15,478 bases of DNA, taken from NCBI GenBank assembly GCA_964633225.1, contig CAZWFQ010000074.1:1-15478 (forward strand), in the 5' to 3' direction. The notes below the pieces were generated by a model. That model saw only the letters and a program-made list of their open reading frames with translations, made no database searches and was not told where the DNA came from. The first letter of the stretch is position 1. Each line of letters begins with the position of its first letter. Made by a program: the position numbers and the translations under genes. This DNA is from JAKQIM01 sp964633225. GTDB taxonomy: Bacteria; Chloroflexota; Anaerolineae; Anaerolineales; UBA4823. Shown in pieces: positions 6,963-13,356 of this stretch.

Positions 6963-8216
6963 TCAAGCCTGCTCTGTCGTGGGGATGATATTCCGGCTGC
7001 CCACGTAGTAAGCCAACCCTGCGCCGATGGCATACAGGATCAAGCACAAGACAAAAGGCAGGGCCCGGTCGATCTCTGACAGCATACCCGCAACCCAACC
7101 AAACGGTGAGGTAATGAGCACCACAGCCATAAAAACCAGGGACAGGATACGGGCACGTTCCTTGGGGTCAACGCTCACCGCGGTCAATTTGTCCATCAGG
7201 GGGCCCACCACGGCAAAGCTGCACGCCTCCAGGCACACGCTCAGGATGAGCGAGACATACCCCTGGACGGGGGCAGTCACCAGCAGCACCAGGCTGGCAA
7301 TGTAACCCAAGAAGCCCAACACCAGCGGCACCTTAAAATGCACCCTGTTGATCACCGGGATGATGGCAAAGAAGAAGATCAACATGATGGTCGACTTTAT
7401 AAAGGGGAAGAGTGCCAGGTATTGTTCGGGGATGTTGAGTTTTTGGGTGACAATGATCGACCAGAAATTGCCGGTGATCATCCAGGTGATGTTGGTGGTT
7501 ACCAGGATGGCCGCCACAAACAGAGTCTGTGGGGTGTGAAGCAGGTCGCGCAGCACGCCTTTGTACTCACCCAGCACGCTGAAGACGCTCTGGTGACGAG
7601 TTGCTTGCATGCGCACCAGGCCCTGTTCAGGCTCGCGGGTCAGGTAATAGGTGACAAAGGCCTTGACAGCGAACATGACGGTGGCAAAGAAGTACAGCCC
7701 GCGCATGGTCGTTACCAGGCCAAAAGCGTTGATCAAGACCCCGGTCAGTGGGGCCACAAAACCTACGATCTGGTTAGCGATGTAGATCCAGGTGTACACA
7801 TCCACCAACTGGCCGGGGTCGGTGCCCTCCACCAACAGGCAAGACCACGAGTTATGCGCAACCCGCCACAAAGTATTCAGCAGCCCAGCCACCAAGAAAA
7901 ACCAATAGTTCTGTGCCAGGGCCGAAATGAGAGCCGGCAGGCTCCAGGCCAGCAAGTCGATGATCAACGTGGTACGCCGCCGGCCCAGCTTATCGGTCAT
8001 CACGCCGCTGAACAGCATGGTCAAAATCTGCACGCCCCAGGTGATGCTGGCGATCAGCCCAATCTGCCGGTCTGACAGGCCCAAGGCCAGCATGTAAACG
8101 GAAATATAGGGGGCATACAGGTTATAAGCAATGCCCCACAAAGGCTCAGAATAGACGCAGCCGCGGGCGTTACCGCTGAAATTGATCAGCGAAGTGATCA
8201 GGGAATGGCGTTTCAA
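6963..8216 (-). CDS. Major facilitator superfamily transporter
   Basis: 417 residues, the usual MFS length, with about twelve hydrophobic helices. Motif A is clear in the loop after helix 2: 'GVMTDKLGRRR' at residues 71-81. Both halves of the protein are present, with a charged central loop near 'YLTREPEQGLVRM'. The start is a TTG at 8216; the next in-frame Met (residue 42) would cut into helix 1. Upstream there is at most a weak GAGT, and the guaB stop is only 15 bases away, so translation may depend on coupling to guaB. Substrate is unknown; the N-terminal stretch before helix 1 is rather hydrophilic and unremarkable. It converges with the small membrane protein gene across 45 bases. Confidence 0.9.
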   Translation of the reverse strand: MKRHSLITSLINFSGNARGCVYSEPLWGIAYNLYAPYISVYMLALGLSDRQIGLIASITWGVQILTMLFSGVMTDKLGRRRTTLIIDLLAWSLPALISALAQNYWFFLVAGLLNTLWRVAHNSWSCLLVEGTDPGQLVDVYTWIYIANQIVGFVAPLTGVLINAFGLVTTMRGLYFFATVMFAVKAFVTYYLTREPEQGLVRMQATRHQSVFSVLGEYKGVLRDLLHTPQTLFVAAILVTTNITWMITGNFWSIIVTQKLNIPEQYLALFPFIKSTIMLIFFFAIIPVINRVHFKVPLVLGFLGYIASLVLLVTAPVQGYVSLILSVCLEACSFAVVGPLMDKLTAVSVDPKERARILSLVFMAVVLITSPFGWVAGMLSEIDRALPFVLCLILYAIGAGLAYYVGSRNIIPTTEQA

Positions 8217-8231
8217 TGCAAAAGACTCACA

Positions 8232-9707
8232 TTACTGGTTGATCTGGTAATTGGGTGCTTCTTTGGTGATGATGATATCGTGCGGATGACTTTCGATCAG
8301 GCCGGCGTTGGTGATGCGCACCATGCGGGTGCGAGTGCGCAGATCTTCGAGTGAAGCCGCCCCCGCATACCCCATGCCCGAGCGCAGGCCGCCCACCAGT
8401 TGGTAAACATAGTCGCGCACGCTGCCCTTATAGGGCACCCGGCCTTCAATTCCCTCCGGCACCAGCTTGCCGCTGCCCTGCCCGCTGGCGTAGCGGTCTT
8501 TGCCGTAGCCCTGCATGGCACCCTGGCTGCCCATGCCGCGGTACTCCTTGAAGCGCCGGCCTTCGAAGAGCACCACATCACCCGGCGATTCATCCAACCC
8601 AGCCAGCAGGCTGCCCAGCATGACCGTATCGGCGCCTGCCACAATGGCCTTAACGATATCGCCGCTGTACTTGACGCCGCCATCGGCCACAATCGGCAGG
8701 CCCAGGGCGTGAGCCGCCCGGGCGCATTCATAGACCGCCGAAACCTGCGGCATGCCCGAACCCGAGATAATACGCGTGGTGCAGATGGAGCCTGCCCCCA
8801 CGCCCACCTTGATCACATCGGCGCCAGCCTTCGCCAGGGCCTGCACCCCTTCAGCAGTGACCACGTTCCCCGCCATCACAGGCAGGTCGGGCCAGCCGCT
8901 GCGAATACGTTGGATGGCCTTTATCACGCCGGCCGAATGACCGTGGGCGGTATCTACCACCACCATATCCACGCCCTCACGGAACAGCAGGTCCACACGC
9001 GGCTCAAGGTCTGTGCCAACCCCCACTGCCGCGCCCACCAGCAGCCGGCCCTGACCGTCTTTTGAAGCATGGGGGAAATCGCGCGCCTTCTGGATATCTT
9101 TGACCGTGATCAGGCCTTTGATATGCCCGGCGTCATCCACCAGGGGCAGCTTTTCAATCTTATGTTTCTGCAAAATGCGCTTGGCTTCTTCCAGGGTGAT
9201 CCCAACCCGGGCAGTTACCAGGTTCTCGTGGGTCATGAACTGGCTGACCGGCATCTCATAATCGCCCGGCTCCACAAAGCGCACGTCGCGGTTGGTCAAA
9301 ATGCCCACCAGGATGTTGTTATCATCCACAATGGGCACACCACTGATGTGGTAAGTCGACATGATCTGCTCAGCCTGGCGCAGCTTGGCGTCGGGACGCA
9401 GGGTGAAAGGCTCAACGATCATGCCCGACTGCGAACGCTTCACCTTATCCACCTCAGCCGCCTGGTCTTGCGGCGACAGGTTGCGATGTATGATGCCCAA
9501 CCCACCCTCGCGCGCCAGGGCAATCGCCAGGCGCGCCTCGGTCACCGTATCCATCGCCGCCGAGAGCAGCGGGATGTTCAAATGGATCCCGGGGGCAAGT
9601 TGAACGCTGATATCGGTTTGGTCAGGCAGCACCTCGGTATATCCGGGCACAATCAGCACGTCATCAAAGGTCAGGGCCTCAAAGGTGTTAAAAAGTTCCT
9701 CGTTCAT
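8232..9707 (-). CDS. guaB: Inosine-5'-monophosphate dehydrogenase
   Basis: 491 residues, full length for bacterial GuaB. It oxidises IMP to XMP with NAD+, the committed step of GMP synthesis in the cytoplasm. The N-terminal barrel starts 'EALTFDDVLIVPGY'. Two CBS domains occupy about 96-215 and normally bind purine nucleotides for control. The catalytic loop is 'GSICTTRIISG' with nucleophile Cys309, and the mobile flap 'GKDRYASG' carries Arg405 and Tyr406; both are offset by four from E. coli Cys305 and Arg401/Tyr402, as expected. The C-terminus is the usual 'ESHPHDI'. ATG 9707 has a strong Shine-Dalgarno (AGGAGG) about five bases upstream. It is the first gene of a pair with the MFS transporter and is divergent from the LysM gene. 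I could not find a convincing promoter for it. Confidence 0.97.
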   Translation of the reverse strand: MNEELFNTFEALTFDDVLIVPGYTEVLPDQTDISVQLAPGIHLNIPLLSAAMDTVTEARLAIALAREGGLGIIHRNLSPQDQAAEVDKVKRSQSGMIVEPFTLRPDAKLRQAEQIMSTYHISGVPIVDDNNILVGILTNRDVRFVEPGDYEMPVSQFMTHENLVTARVGITLEEAKRILQKHKIEKLPLVDDAGHIKGLITVKDIQKARDFPHASKDGQGRLLVGAAVGVGTDLEPRVDLLFREGVDMVVVDTAHGHSAGVIKAIQRIRSGWPDLPVMAGNVVTAEGVQALAKAGADVIKVGVGAGSICTTRIISGSGMPQVSAVYECARAAHALGLPIVADGGVKYSGDIVKAIVAGADTVMLGSLLAGLDESPGDVVLFEGRRFKEYRGMGSQGAMQGYGKDRYASGQGSGKLVPEGIEGRVPYKGSVRDYVYQLVGGLRSGMGYAGAASLEDLRTRTRMVRITNAGLIESHPHDIIITKEAPNYQINQ

Positions 9708-9792
9708 AACTCCTCCTGGATAGTGAAAACGGCATCAGCCACTGGCGGTCAAATGCAACAACGGCATTGAGTTTACCGCGTTTCGGTTGGTT

Positions 9793-9822
9793 TTGCTACC
9801 CTTTGAGATTTTCAAGTATAAT
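9793..9822 (+). promoter_or_regulatory. Promoter of the LysM gene, giving a nearly leaderless mRNA
   Basis: TATAAT at 9817-9822 is a perfect -10. TTGCTA at 9793-9798 (four of six matches to TTGACA) lies 18 bases upstream. Only nine bases separate the -10 from ATG 9832, so transcription should begin within about three bases of the start codon. No Shine-Dalgarno is present, which fits leaderless translation. Confidence 0.7.
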
Positions 9823-9831
9823 CATCAAGCT

Positions 9832-10677
9832 ATGAACAGAAAAATACTGGCTGGGCTTTGCCTGGTCTTCTTGCTCGTACTCTTAACTCTTCCACTGGGC
9901 ATGCCGGCCCTGGCTGCCCCAGCCGCACAGCTTACCGTCTTTCCCACCCCCACCCCCGGCGCAGATGGGCGCATTCTCTACACCGTTCAGCCCAACGACA
10001 CCCTGTGGCGTATCTCAGCCATCACGGGCGTTGGGATTGATGAATTGAGAGGGCTTAACAACCTGGGCACCGATGAAGCGCTGCGCGAAGGCCAGGTGCT
10101 GCTCATCGGCCTGGCTGGGCCAGTGGAAATCACCCCCACCAGCGGGCCTTCTCCAACCCCTGAGGCGGCTGTTCCCACCCCCACCCCGCTGACAAGCACA
10201 GGCAACATCTGCGTACTGCTCTACCTGGATGTGAACGGTGACGGCCTGCGCCAGGAGTTGGAAGCCTCGATTCCGGGCGGCGCCATCAGCGTCAGCAACC
10301 GGTCGGGCACGGTCTCACTGACCGCAGACACCCCCTCCGGCGGCATCTCGGATCTCATGTTTCCTGATCCAGAAGATTTGGGCTATACCTGCTTTGAAGG
10401 GCTGTCAGCAGGCGAGTACAACATCACTGCCGCGGCGCCGGATGGCTATAACGAAACCACAGACGCCAACCGGAGCCTGATCATCAACCCGGGTGACCAG
10501 AGCTTCTTGACCTTCGGCGCGCAAGAAAACGTCGAGACCGCCGCCGAAGTGGCCATCATCCCCGAAACGCCGGGCCGCTCGCCGGTGCTGGGGATTGCCG
10601 GTGGGGCTTTGCTCTTACTTGGAATCGGCCTGGGCATCTATGCCTTTGTGATGCGGCGCACAGGGCCAAGACTCTAA
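9832..10677 (+). CDS. Secreted LysM protein with SdrD/Cna-B-like domain and C-terminal membrane anchor
   Basis: 281 residues from ATG 9832; a longer reading from GTG 9787 would run back over the promoter and bury the signal peptide. Residues 1-28 are a Sec signal peptide ending in 'MPALA', a signal peptidase I site. A 'PTPTP' linker leads to a LysM domain at ~49-95 ('YTVQPNDTLWRIS'), which binds peptidoglycan or similar glycans. A second Pro/Thr linker is followed by an SdrD B-like domain at ~124-235 with the EF-like 'LDVNGDGLRQE' calcium loop, a fold common in surface adhesins and scaffolds. Residues ~251-272 form a membrane helix followed by 'RRTGPRL'. Just before it is Ile-Pro-Glu-Thr-Pro (243-247), similar to a sortase signal. 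It is divergent from guaB. It is probably a cell-surface structural or binding protein. Confidence 0.88.
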   Translation: MNRKILAGLCLVFLLVLLTLPLGMPALAAPAAQLTVFPTPTPGADGRILYTVQPNDTLWRISAITGVGIDELRGLNNLGTDEALREGQVLLIGLAGPVEITPTSGPSPTPEAAVPTPTPLTSTGNICVLLYLDVNGDGLRQELEASIPGGAISVSNRSGTVSLTADTPSGGISDLMFPDPEDLGYTCFEGLSAGEYNITAAAPDGYNETTDANRSLIINPGDQSFLTFGAQENVETAAEVAIIPETPGRSPVLGIAGGALLLLGIGLGIYAFVMRRTGPRL

Positions 10678-10702
10678 GCCGGCCTGGCAAGCATCCCCCT
10701 TC

Positions 10703-11773
10703 TCAAGACCCAATATTCCTTAGAGCATAGATCTTTTTCAAAGCATCTATAAACCCATCTCGCCAGGCCGACGAACGCTGCCGGGCAGCCACACCCAATT
10801 GATCAGCCAGGGATTCATCACCCACCACGCTGATCAAGGCGGCACCCAGGGCACGCACATCTGCACGCGGGGCCAGGTAAGCCGCCGGCCCCACCAGGGC
10901 GGCAGTCAACGGCTCTTCGCACGCCACCACGGGGCGCCCCGAGGCCAGGGCATGCCGCACCGGCTCGCCCCAGGGGGTCACCGGCTGTGGGCTGAACAAG
11001 GCAGCGCAGCGCCGGTACACTGCGGCTAACGCCGCCGGCGAGAGTGGCGGCAGAGGGCGTAAGCTGCTTGCCAGCGGGCTGCCCGCCGCCAGCCCTGATA
11101 AGAACGTTTGCTGCGCCTGGCTCAATCCGGCCAACAACAGGGGGCAAGCTCCGCCCAAGGCCGGGGCCGCCCAACCCCAGGCCTGCAGCAGATGCGCCAG
11201 TGCGGCAGGATGGGCCGGGCTGGCATGGTGGAGCACAAAAGTTTCTGGCAGGTCAAGTTCCTCCGGCGTTTCTAGCAATACATCCGGCCAAAAGGCCGGG
11301 TGAACCAGCGGCGGCAGGCGCACCAGGTTGGCATCCAGTTCAGGCGCGGGCAAATCATCTGGCCACAACACGGCCCGCGCCCGCGCCAGGCCCCCATATC
11401 CCAGCGATTGGCCCAGGCGAACCAGCCAGCCGTCTGCCTCTGGCATTTCTCCAAATCCACAGGGGCTGGCAATACAGCCCACCCGCCCCAAAAGCGGCGC
11501 ACCAGGGGCTGCCAGGTGCAGCCAATCGGCCCGCAAACGCCCGGCTGCCTGCGGCAGCCTGCCCTGCACCCAGGCCAGGCGAGCAGAAGGGGTGTCGGCG
11601 GCAGGCTGGACGTGCACCACCAGGCGCGACGGCAGCCAATCTGGCGCAGGGCCAGGCAGGGCGGCGTGTGCATCGATCGCCTGCGGCAGGCATTCGACCA
11701 TTGCCAGCAGGTGCAGCGCTGCCGGGCTATTGGGTGCGTAGACCAGGGGCCAGCCGTCGTACAGCAGTCTCAC
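10703..11773 (-). CDS. GT4-like (GT-B fold) glycosyltransferase with altered EX7E motif
   Basis: 356 residues, start GTG 11773, three bases after the thioesterase stop, so translational coupling is likely; no good Shine-Dalgarno is visible. The second half has the GT-B layout of family 4: a 'FVLHHAS' strand, 'AAVYRRCAALFSPQP', then 'TPWGEPVRHALASGRPVVAC', 'GPAAYLAP.D' and the closing helix region. In typical GT4 enzymes the motif reads 'EGFGLPVLEAMACGTPVV', whose two Glu (EX7E) bind the donor. Here those positions are Thr266 and His274. The N-terminal half is Ala/Leu/Pro-rich and poorly conserved-looking. It may use an unusual donor, or be a non-catalytic partner of the GT2 enzyme two genes upstream. 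The family call is moderately sure; substrate unknown. Confidence 0.75.
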   Translation of the reverse strand: MRLLYDGWPLVYAPNSPAALHLLAMVECLPQAIDAHAALPGPAPDWLPSRLVVHVQPAADTPSARLAWVQGRLPQAAGRLRADWLHLAAPGAPLLGRVGCIASPCGFGEMPEADGWLVRLGQSLGYGGLARARAVLWPDDLPAPELDANLVRLPPLVHPAFWPDVLLETPEELDLPETFVLHHASPAHPAALAHLLQAWGWAAPALGGACPLLLAGLSQAQQTFLSGLAAGSPLASSLRPLPPLSPAALAAVYRRCAALFSPQPVTPWGEPVRHALASGRPVVACEEPLTAALVGPAAYLAPRADVRALGAALISVVGDESLADQLGVAARQRSSAWRDGFIDALKKIYALRNIGS

Positions 11774-11776
11774 CGA

Positions 11777-12193
11777 TCAGCCCAGCCCCAGGTTCTCGCG
11801 CTTCTTGGCCACGCGTTTCATGAAGCGTTCTTCTTCGATCACATAACGCTCGTGCGTGCCCTCGCCTATCTTCTCCTGTGGGTCCCAGGCTTCCACCTTA
11901 AAATCCACCCGGCTGCCTTCCACCCCCAGGATCTCAGCCCGCACGCGCACCTTGATGCCCGGCGGGGTGGCTGCCAGGTGGCGCACGTTCAACTGCGTCC
12001 CCACGCTGGAATAGCCCTGCGGCAAAGAAGCAGACAGCAAGTGGTGCGAGACCCACTCCATAAAAGCGATCATCCACGGCGTTGCCAGCACGCCTGCATC
12101 GCCGCTGCCCATGTGCAGGGCCAGGTACTTAGGCTCCACCAGGATCTCTTCTTCGCGGCTCATACCTGCTTGAAACAATTCGGTTAATTCCAT
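11777..12193 (-). CDS. Hotdog-fold thioesterase, FlK (fluoroacetyl-CoA thioesterase)-like
   Basis: 138 residues, ATG 12193 with Shine-Dalgarno GAGGAG four bases before it. Single hotdog domain: the N-terminal strand, the long helix 'TPWMIAFMEWVSHHLL', then 'SVGTQLNVRHLAATPPG' and two final strands. The FlK catalytic Thr42, Glu50 and His76 have exact counterparts in spacing: Thr38, Glu46 and His72 (8 and 26 residues apart). It should hydrolyse a small acyl-CoA thioester in the cytoplasm. Fluoroacetyl-CoA itself is unlikely to be the everyday substrate; the wider family is common and mostly uncharacterised. It sits between two glycosyltransferase genes on the same strand, which suggests co-transcription but does not explain the link. 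Confidence 0.87.
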   Translation of the reverse strand: MELTELFQAGMSREEEILVEPKYLALHMGSGDAGVLATPWMIAFMEWVSHHLLSASLPQGYSSVGTQLNVRHLAATPPGIKVRVRAEILGVEGSRVDFKVEAWDPQEKIGEGTHERYVIEEERFMKRVAKKRENLGLG

Positions 12194-12208
12194 AGTTCTC
12201 CTCTCACC

Positions 12209-12225
12209 CGGCTGTCTTTCAGCCG
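12209..12225. other. Small inverted repeat upstream of the thioesterase gene
   Basis: CGGCTG (12209-12214) and CAGCCG (12220-12225) pair around a five-base loop. On the - strand the hairpin lies between the GT2 stop and the thioesterase Shine-Dalgarno. It has no U-run after it, so it could be an mRNA stability or attenuation element. A run of eight A (12258-12265; U in the mRNA) follows the GT2 stop but has no hairpin in front of it. Confidence 0.35.
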
Positions 12226-12267
12226 CCGTGTCTCTGTGGTTTTCATTTACTCATCCCAAAAAAAACT

Positions 12268-13284
12268 TCACTCCACACACCACCAATCCTGCCCTTCTTG
12301 CAGCCCATACCCTTCCAGGCGTTGGCGTACTATGGGCCGCGCCCCACGCACCCGCACCGCCGCCAATAAAACAGGCTTGGTGCAGCGCTCCCACCATTCC
12401 CGCAGCACAGAACCAGGCAGCACCGGCAGGCCGCGGCGCGTACGTCCCACTTTGTGTACGTCCACATCAAAAAAGGCCCGCAGGGGGGCGCCCTGCGCCA
12501 GCAGGTGCCTGGCCCAGCGCCGCCCAGCCATCCCCGCCCCCCAGAGGAAGATCGTTTCACACCCAGCCAAAGGCCCCTGCTTTAAGTAATGGACCTTCAG
12601 ACGCAAGAAGTTCTCAAGGGTGTAACGGCTGTCGGTGCTGGTCAGGCGTTGAGGGCTGGCGCGCCAATCCAGCAGCAGCTCAGGCACCTTGCCCAACTGC
12701 CCCCCAGCCAGCGAGATGCGCATCCACAAATCATAATCTTCGGGCCAGCCGTGATCCTGGTAACCGCCCAGGCGCGTCACCCACTCTCGCCGGAAGATCA
12801 CACTGGGGTGCGCCAGCGGGCTTTCGACGAACAACTCGCGGCGCATATCGGCGTCGGTGCGCAGGGCATTGAGCCATTCGATGTACAGGCGAAAACCATC
12901 GCCCAACGCCTCAGGCGGGAAGCCGCGCACCAGGCAGCCAACCGCAGCCAACTCGGGGCGAGTCTCCAAAAATTGGACCTGCCGGGCAAGCCGTTCCGGA
13001 TAGGCACGGTCATCGGCATCCATGCGCGCCACCAGGGGTGCACTGCATGCCGCCAGCCCAGCGTTGAGCGCCGCTACCAGGCCGGTGTGTGCCTGGGTCA
13101 GCAGGCGCAGGCGCGGCTCACGCCTGGCCCAATCCTTCAGCAGGGCCAGGGTGCCATCCGTTGAGCCATCTTCCACTGCCACGATCTCAAAATCGGCCAA
13201 AGACTGGCGTTGAAGACTGTCGAGAGCTTCGGGCAGCGTTTCTTCGGCATTGTAACAAGGCAGCAATACAGAAACGCAAGGCAT
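12268..13284 (-). CDS. Family 2 glycosyltransferase with C-terminal Rossmann-like domain
   Basis: 338 residues from ATG 13284. The frame extends 16 codons upstream, but that would cross the promoter; the chosen start puts 'MPCVSVLLPCYNAEETL' at the N-terminus, as usual for GT2. The GT-A domain (~1-230) has 'VEDGSTDGT', the metal and nucleotide motif 'MDADD' (Asp89, Asp91, Asp92) and the acceptor-side 'WPEDYDLWMR' with Glu-Asp as catalytic base. After a linker, residues ~240-338 have 'IFLWGAGMAGRRW' (Gly249, Gly251) followed by 'FFDVDVHKVGRTRRGLPV', a Rossmann-like nucleotide-binding pattern seen as an extension in some GT2 proteins. It should transfer a sugar from a nucleotide donor to a cell-envelope or exopolysaccharide acceptor. 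It is first in an operon with the thioesterase and GT4-like genes. The acceptor is unknown. Confidence 0.92.
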   Translation of the reverse strand: MPCVSVLLPCYNAEETLPEALDSLQRQSLADFEIVAVEDGSTDGTLALLKDWARREPRLRLLTQAHTGLVAALNAGLAACSAPLVARMDADDRAYPERLARQVQFLETRPELAAVGCLVRGFPPEALGDGFRLYIEWLNALRTDADMRRELFVESPLAHPSVIFRREWVTRLGGYQDHGWPEDYDLWMRISLAGGQLGKVPELLLDWRASPQRLTSTDSRYTLENFLRLKVHYLKQGPLAGCETIFLWGAGMAGRRWARHLLAQGAPLRAFFDVDVHKVGRTRRGLPVLPGSVLREWWERCTKPVLLAAVRVRGARPIVRQRLEGYGLQEGQDWWCVE

Positions 13285-13290
13285 CGAGTC

Positions 13291-13299
13291 ATTATAGCA
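13291..13299 (-). promoter_or_regulatory. Extended -10 promoter of the GT2 operon, exactly leaderless
   Basis: Read on the - strand this is TGCTATAAT, a perfect extended -10. The hexamer (13296-13291) ends six bases before ATG 13284, which places the expected +1 on the A of the start codon. No Shine-Dalgarno exists. No good -35 was found; the TGn extension can replace it. Confidence 0.7.
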
Positions 13300-13320
13300 T
13301 ACCTGTTTTGGGCTTATCTC

Positions 13321-13329
13321 TGCTATAAT
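13321..13329 (+). promoter_or_regulatory. Extended -10 promoter of the HD-domain gene
   Basis: TGCTATAAT, identical to the box at 13291-13299 but on the opposite strand; 21 bases separate the two. No good -35 is present. Transcription should start near 13336, giving a leader of about 20 bases that contains the Shine-Dalgarno. Confidence 0.7.
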
Positions 13330-13340
13330 CATTACTGGTA

Positions 13341-13347
13341 GAGGAGG
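13341..13347 (+). promoter_or_regulatory. Shine-Dalgarno GAGGAGG of the HD-domain gene
   Basis: Strong ribosome binding site nine bases before ATG 13357 and six before the in-frame TTG 13354. Both starts differ by one residue; ATG is preferred. Confidence 0.8.
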
Positions 13348-13356
13348 CGGACATTG

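Noticed and set aside
9725..9760. Promoter for guaB from TTGACC on the - strand
   Set aside because: The -35 is good, but the sequence 17 bases downstream (TTTTCA) is a poor -10, so it was not annotated.
9728..9767. Direct repeat AACGGCAT (9728-9735 and 9760-9767) between guaB and the LysM gene as an operator
   Set aside because: Eight bases occurring twice could be chance, and there is no dyad symmetry or known binding-site match.
7338..9770. Several + strand open frames opposite the MFS and guaB genes
   Set aside because: guaB on the - strand is unmistakable, and the His/Gln-rich + strand products are antisense artefacts.
11044..12187. Long + strand open frames opposite the GT4-like and thioesterase genes
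   Set aside because: They are Pro/Ala/Arg-rich with no recognisable domain, while the - strand frames have glycosyltransferase and FlK-type motifs and tight operon spacing.
12258..12265. Run of eight A (U on the - strand transcript) after the GT2 stop as a terminator
   Set aside because: No hairpin precedes it in the direction of transcription, and the thioesterase gene follows closely, so the operon is probably continuous.
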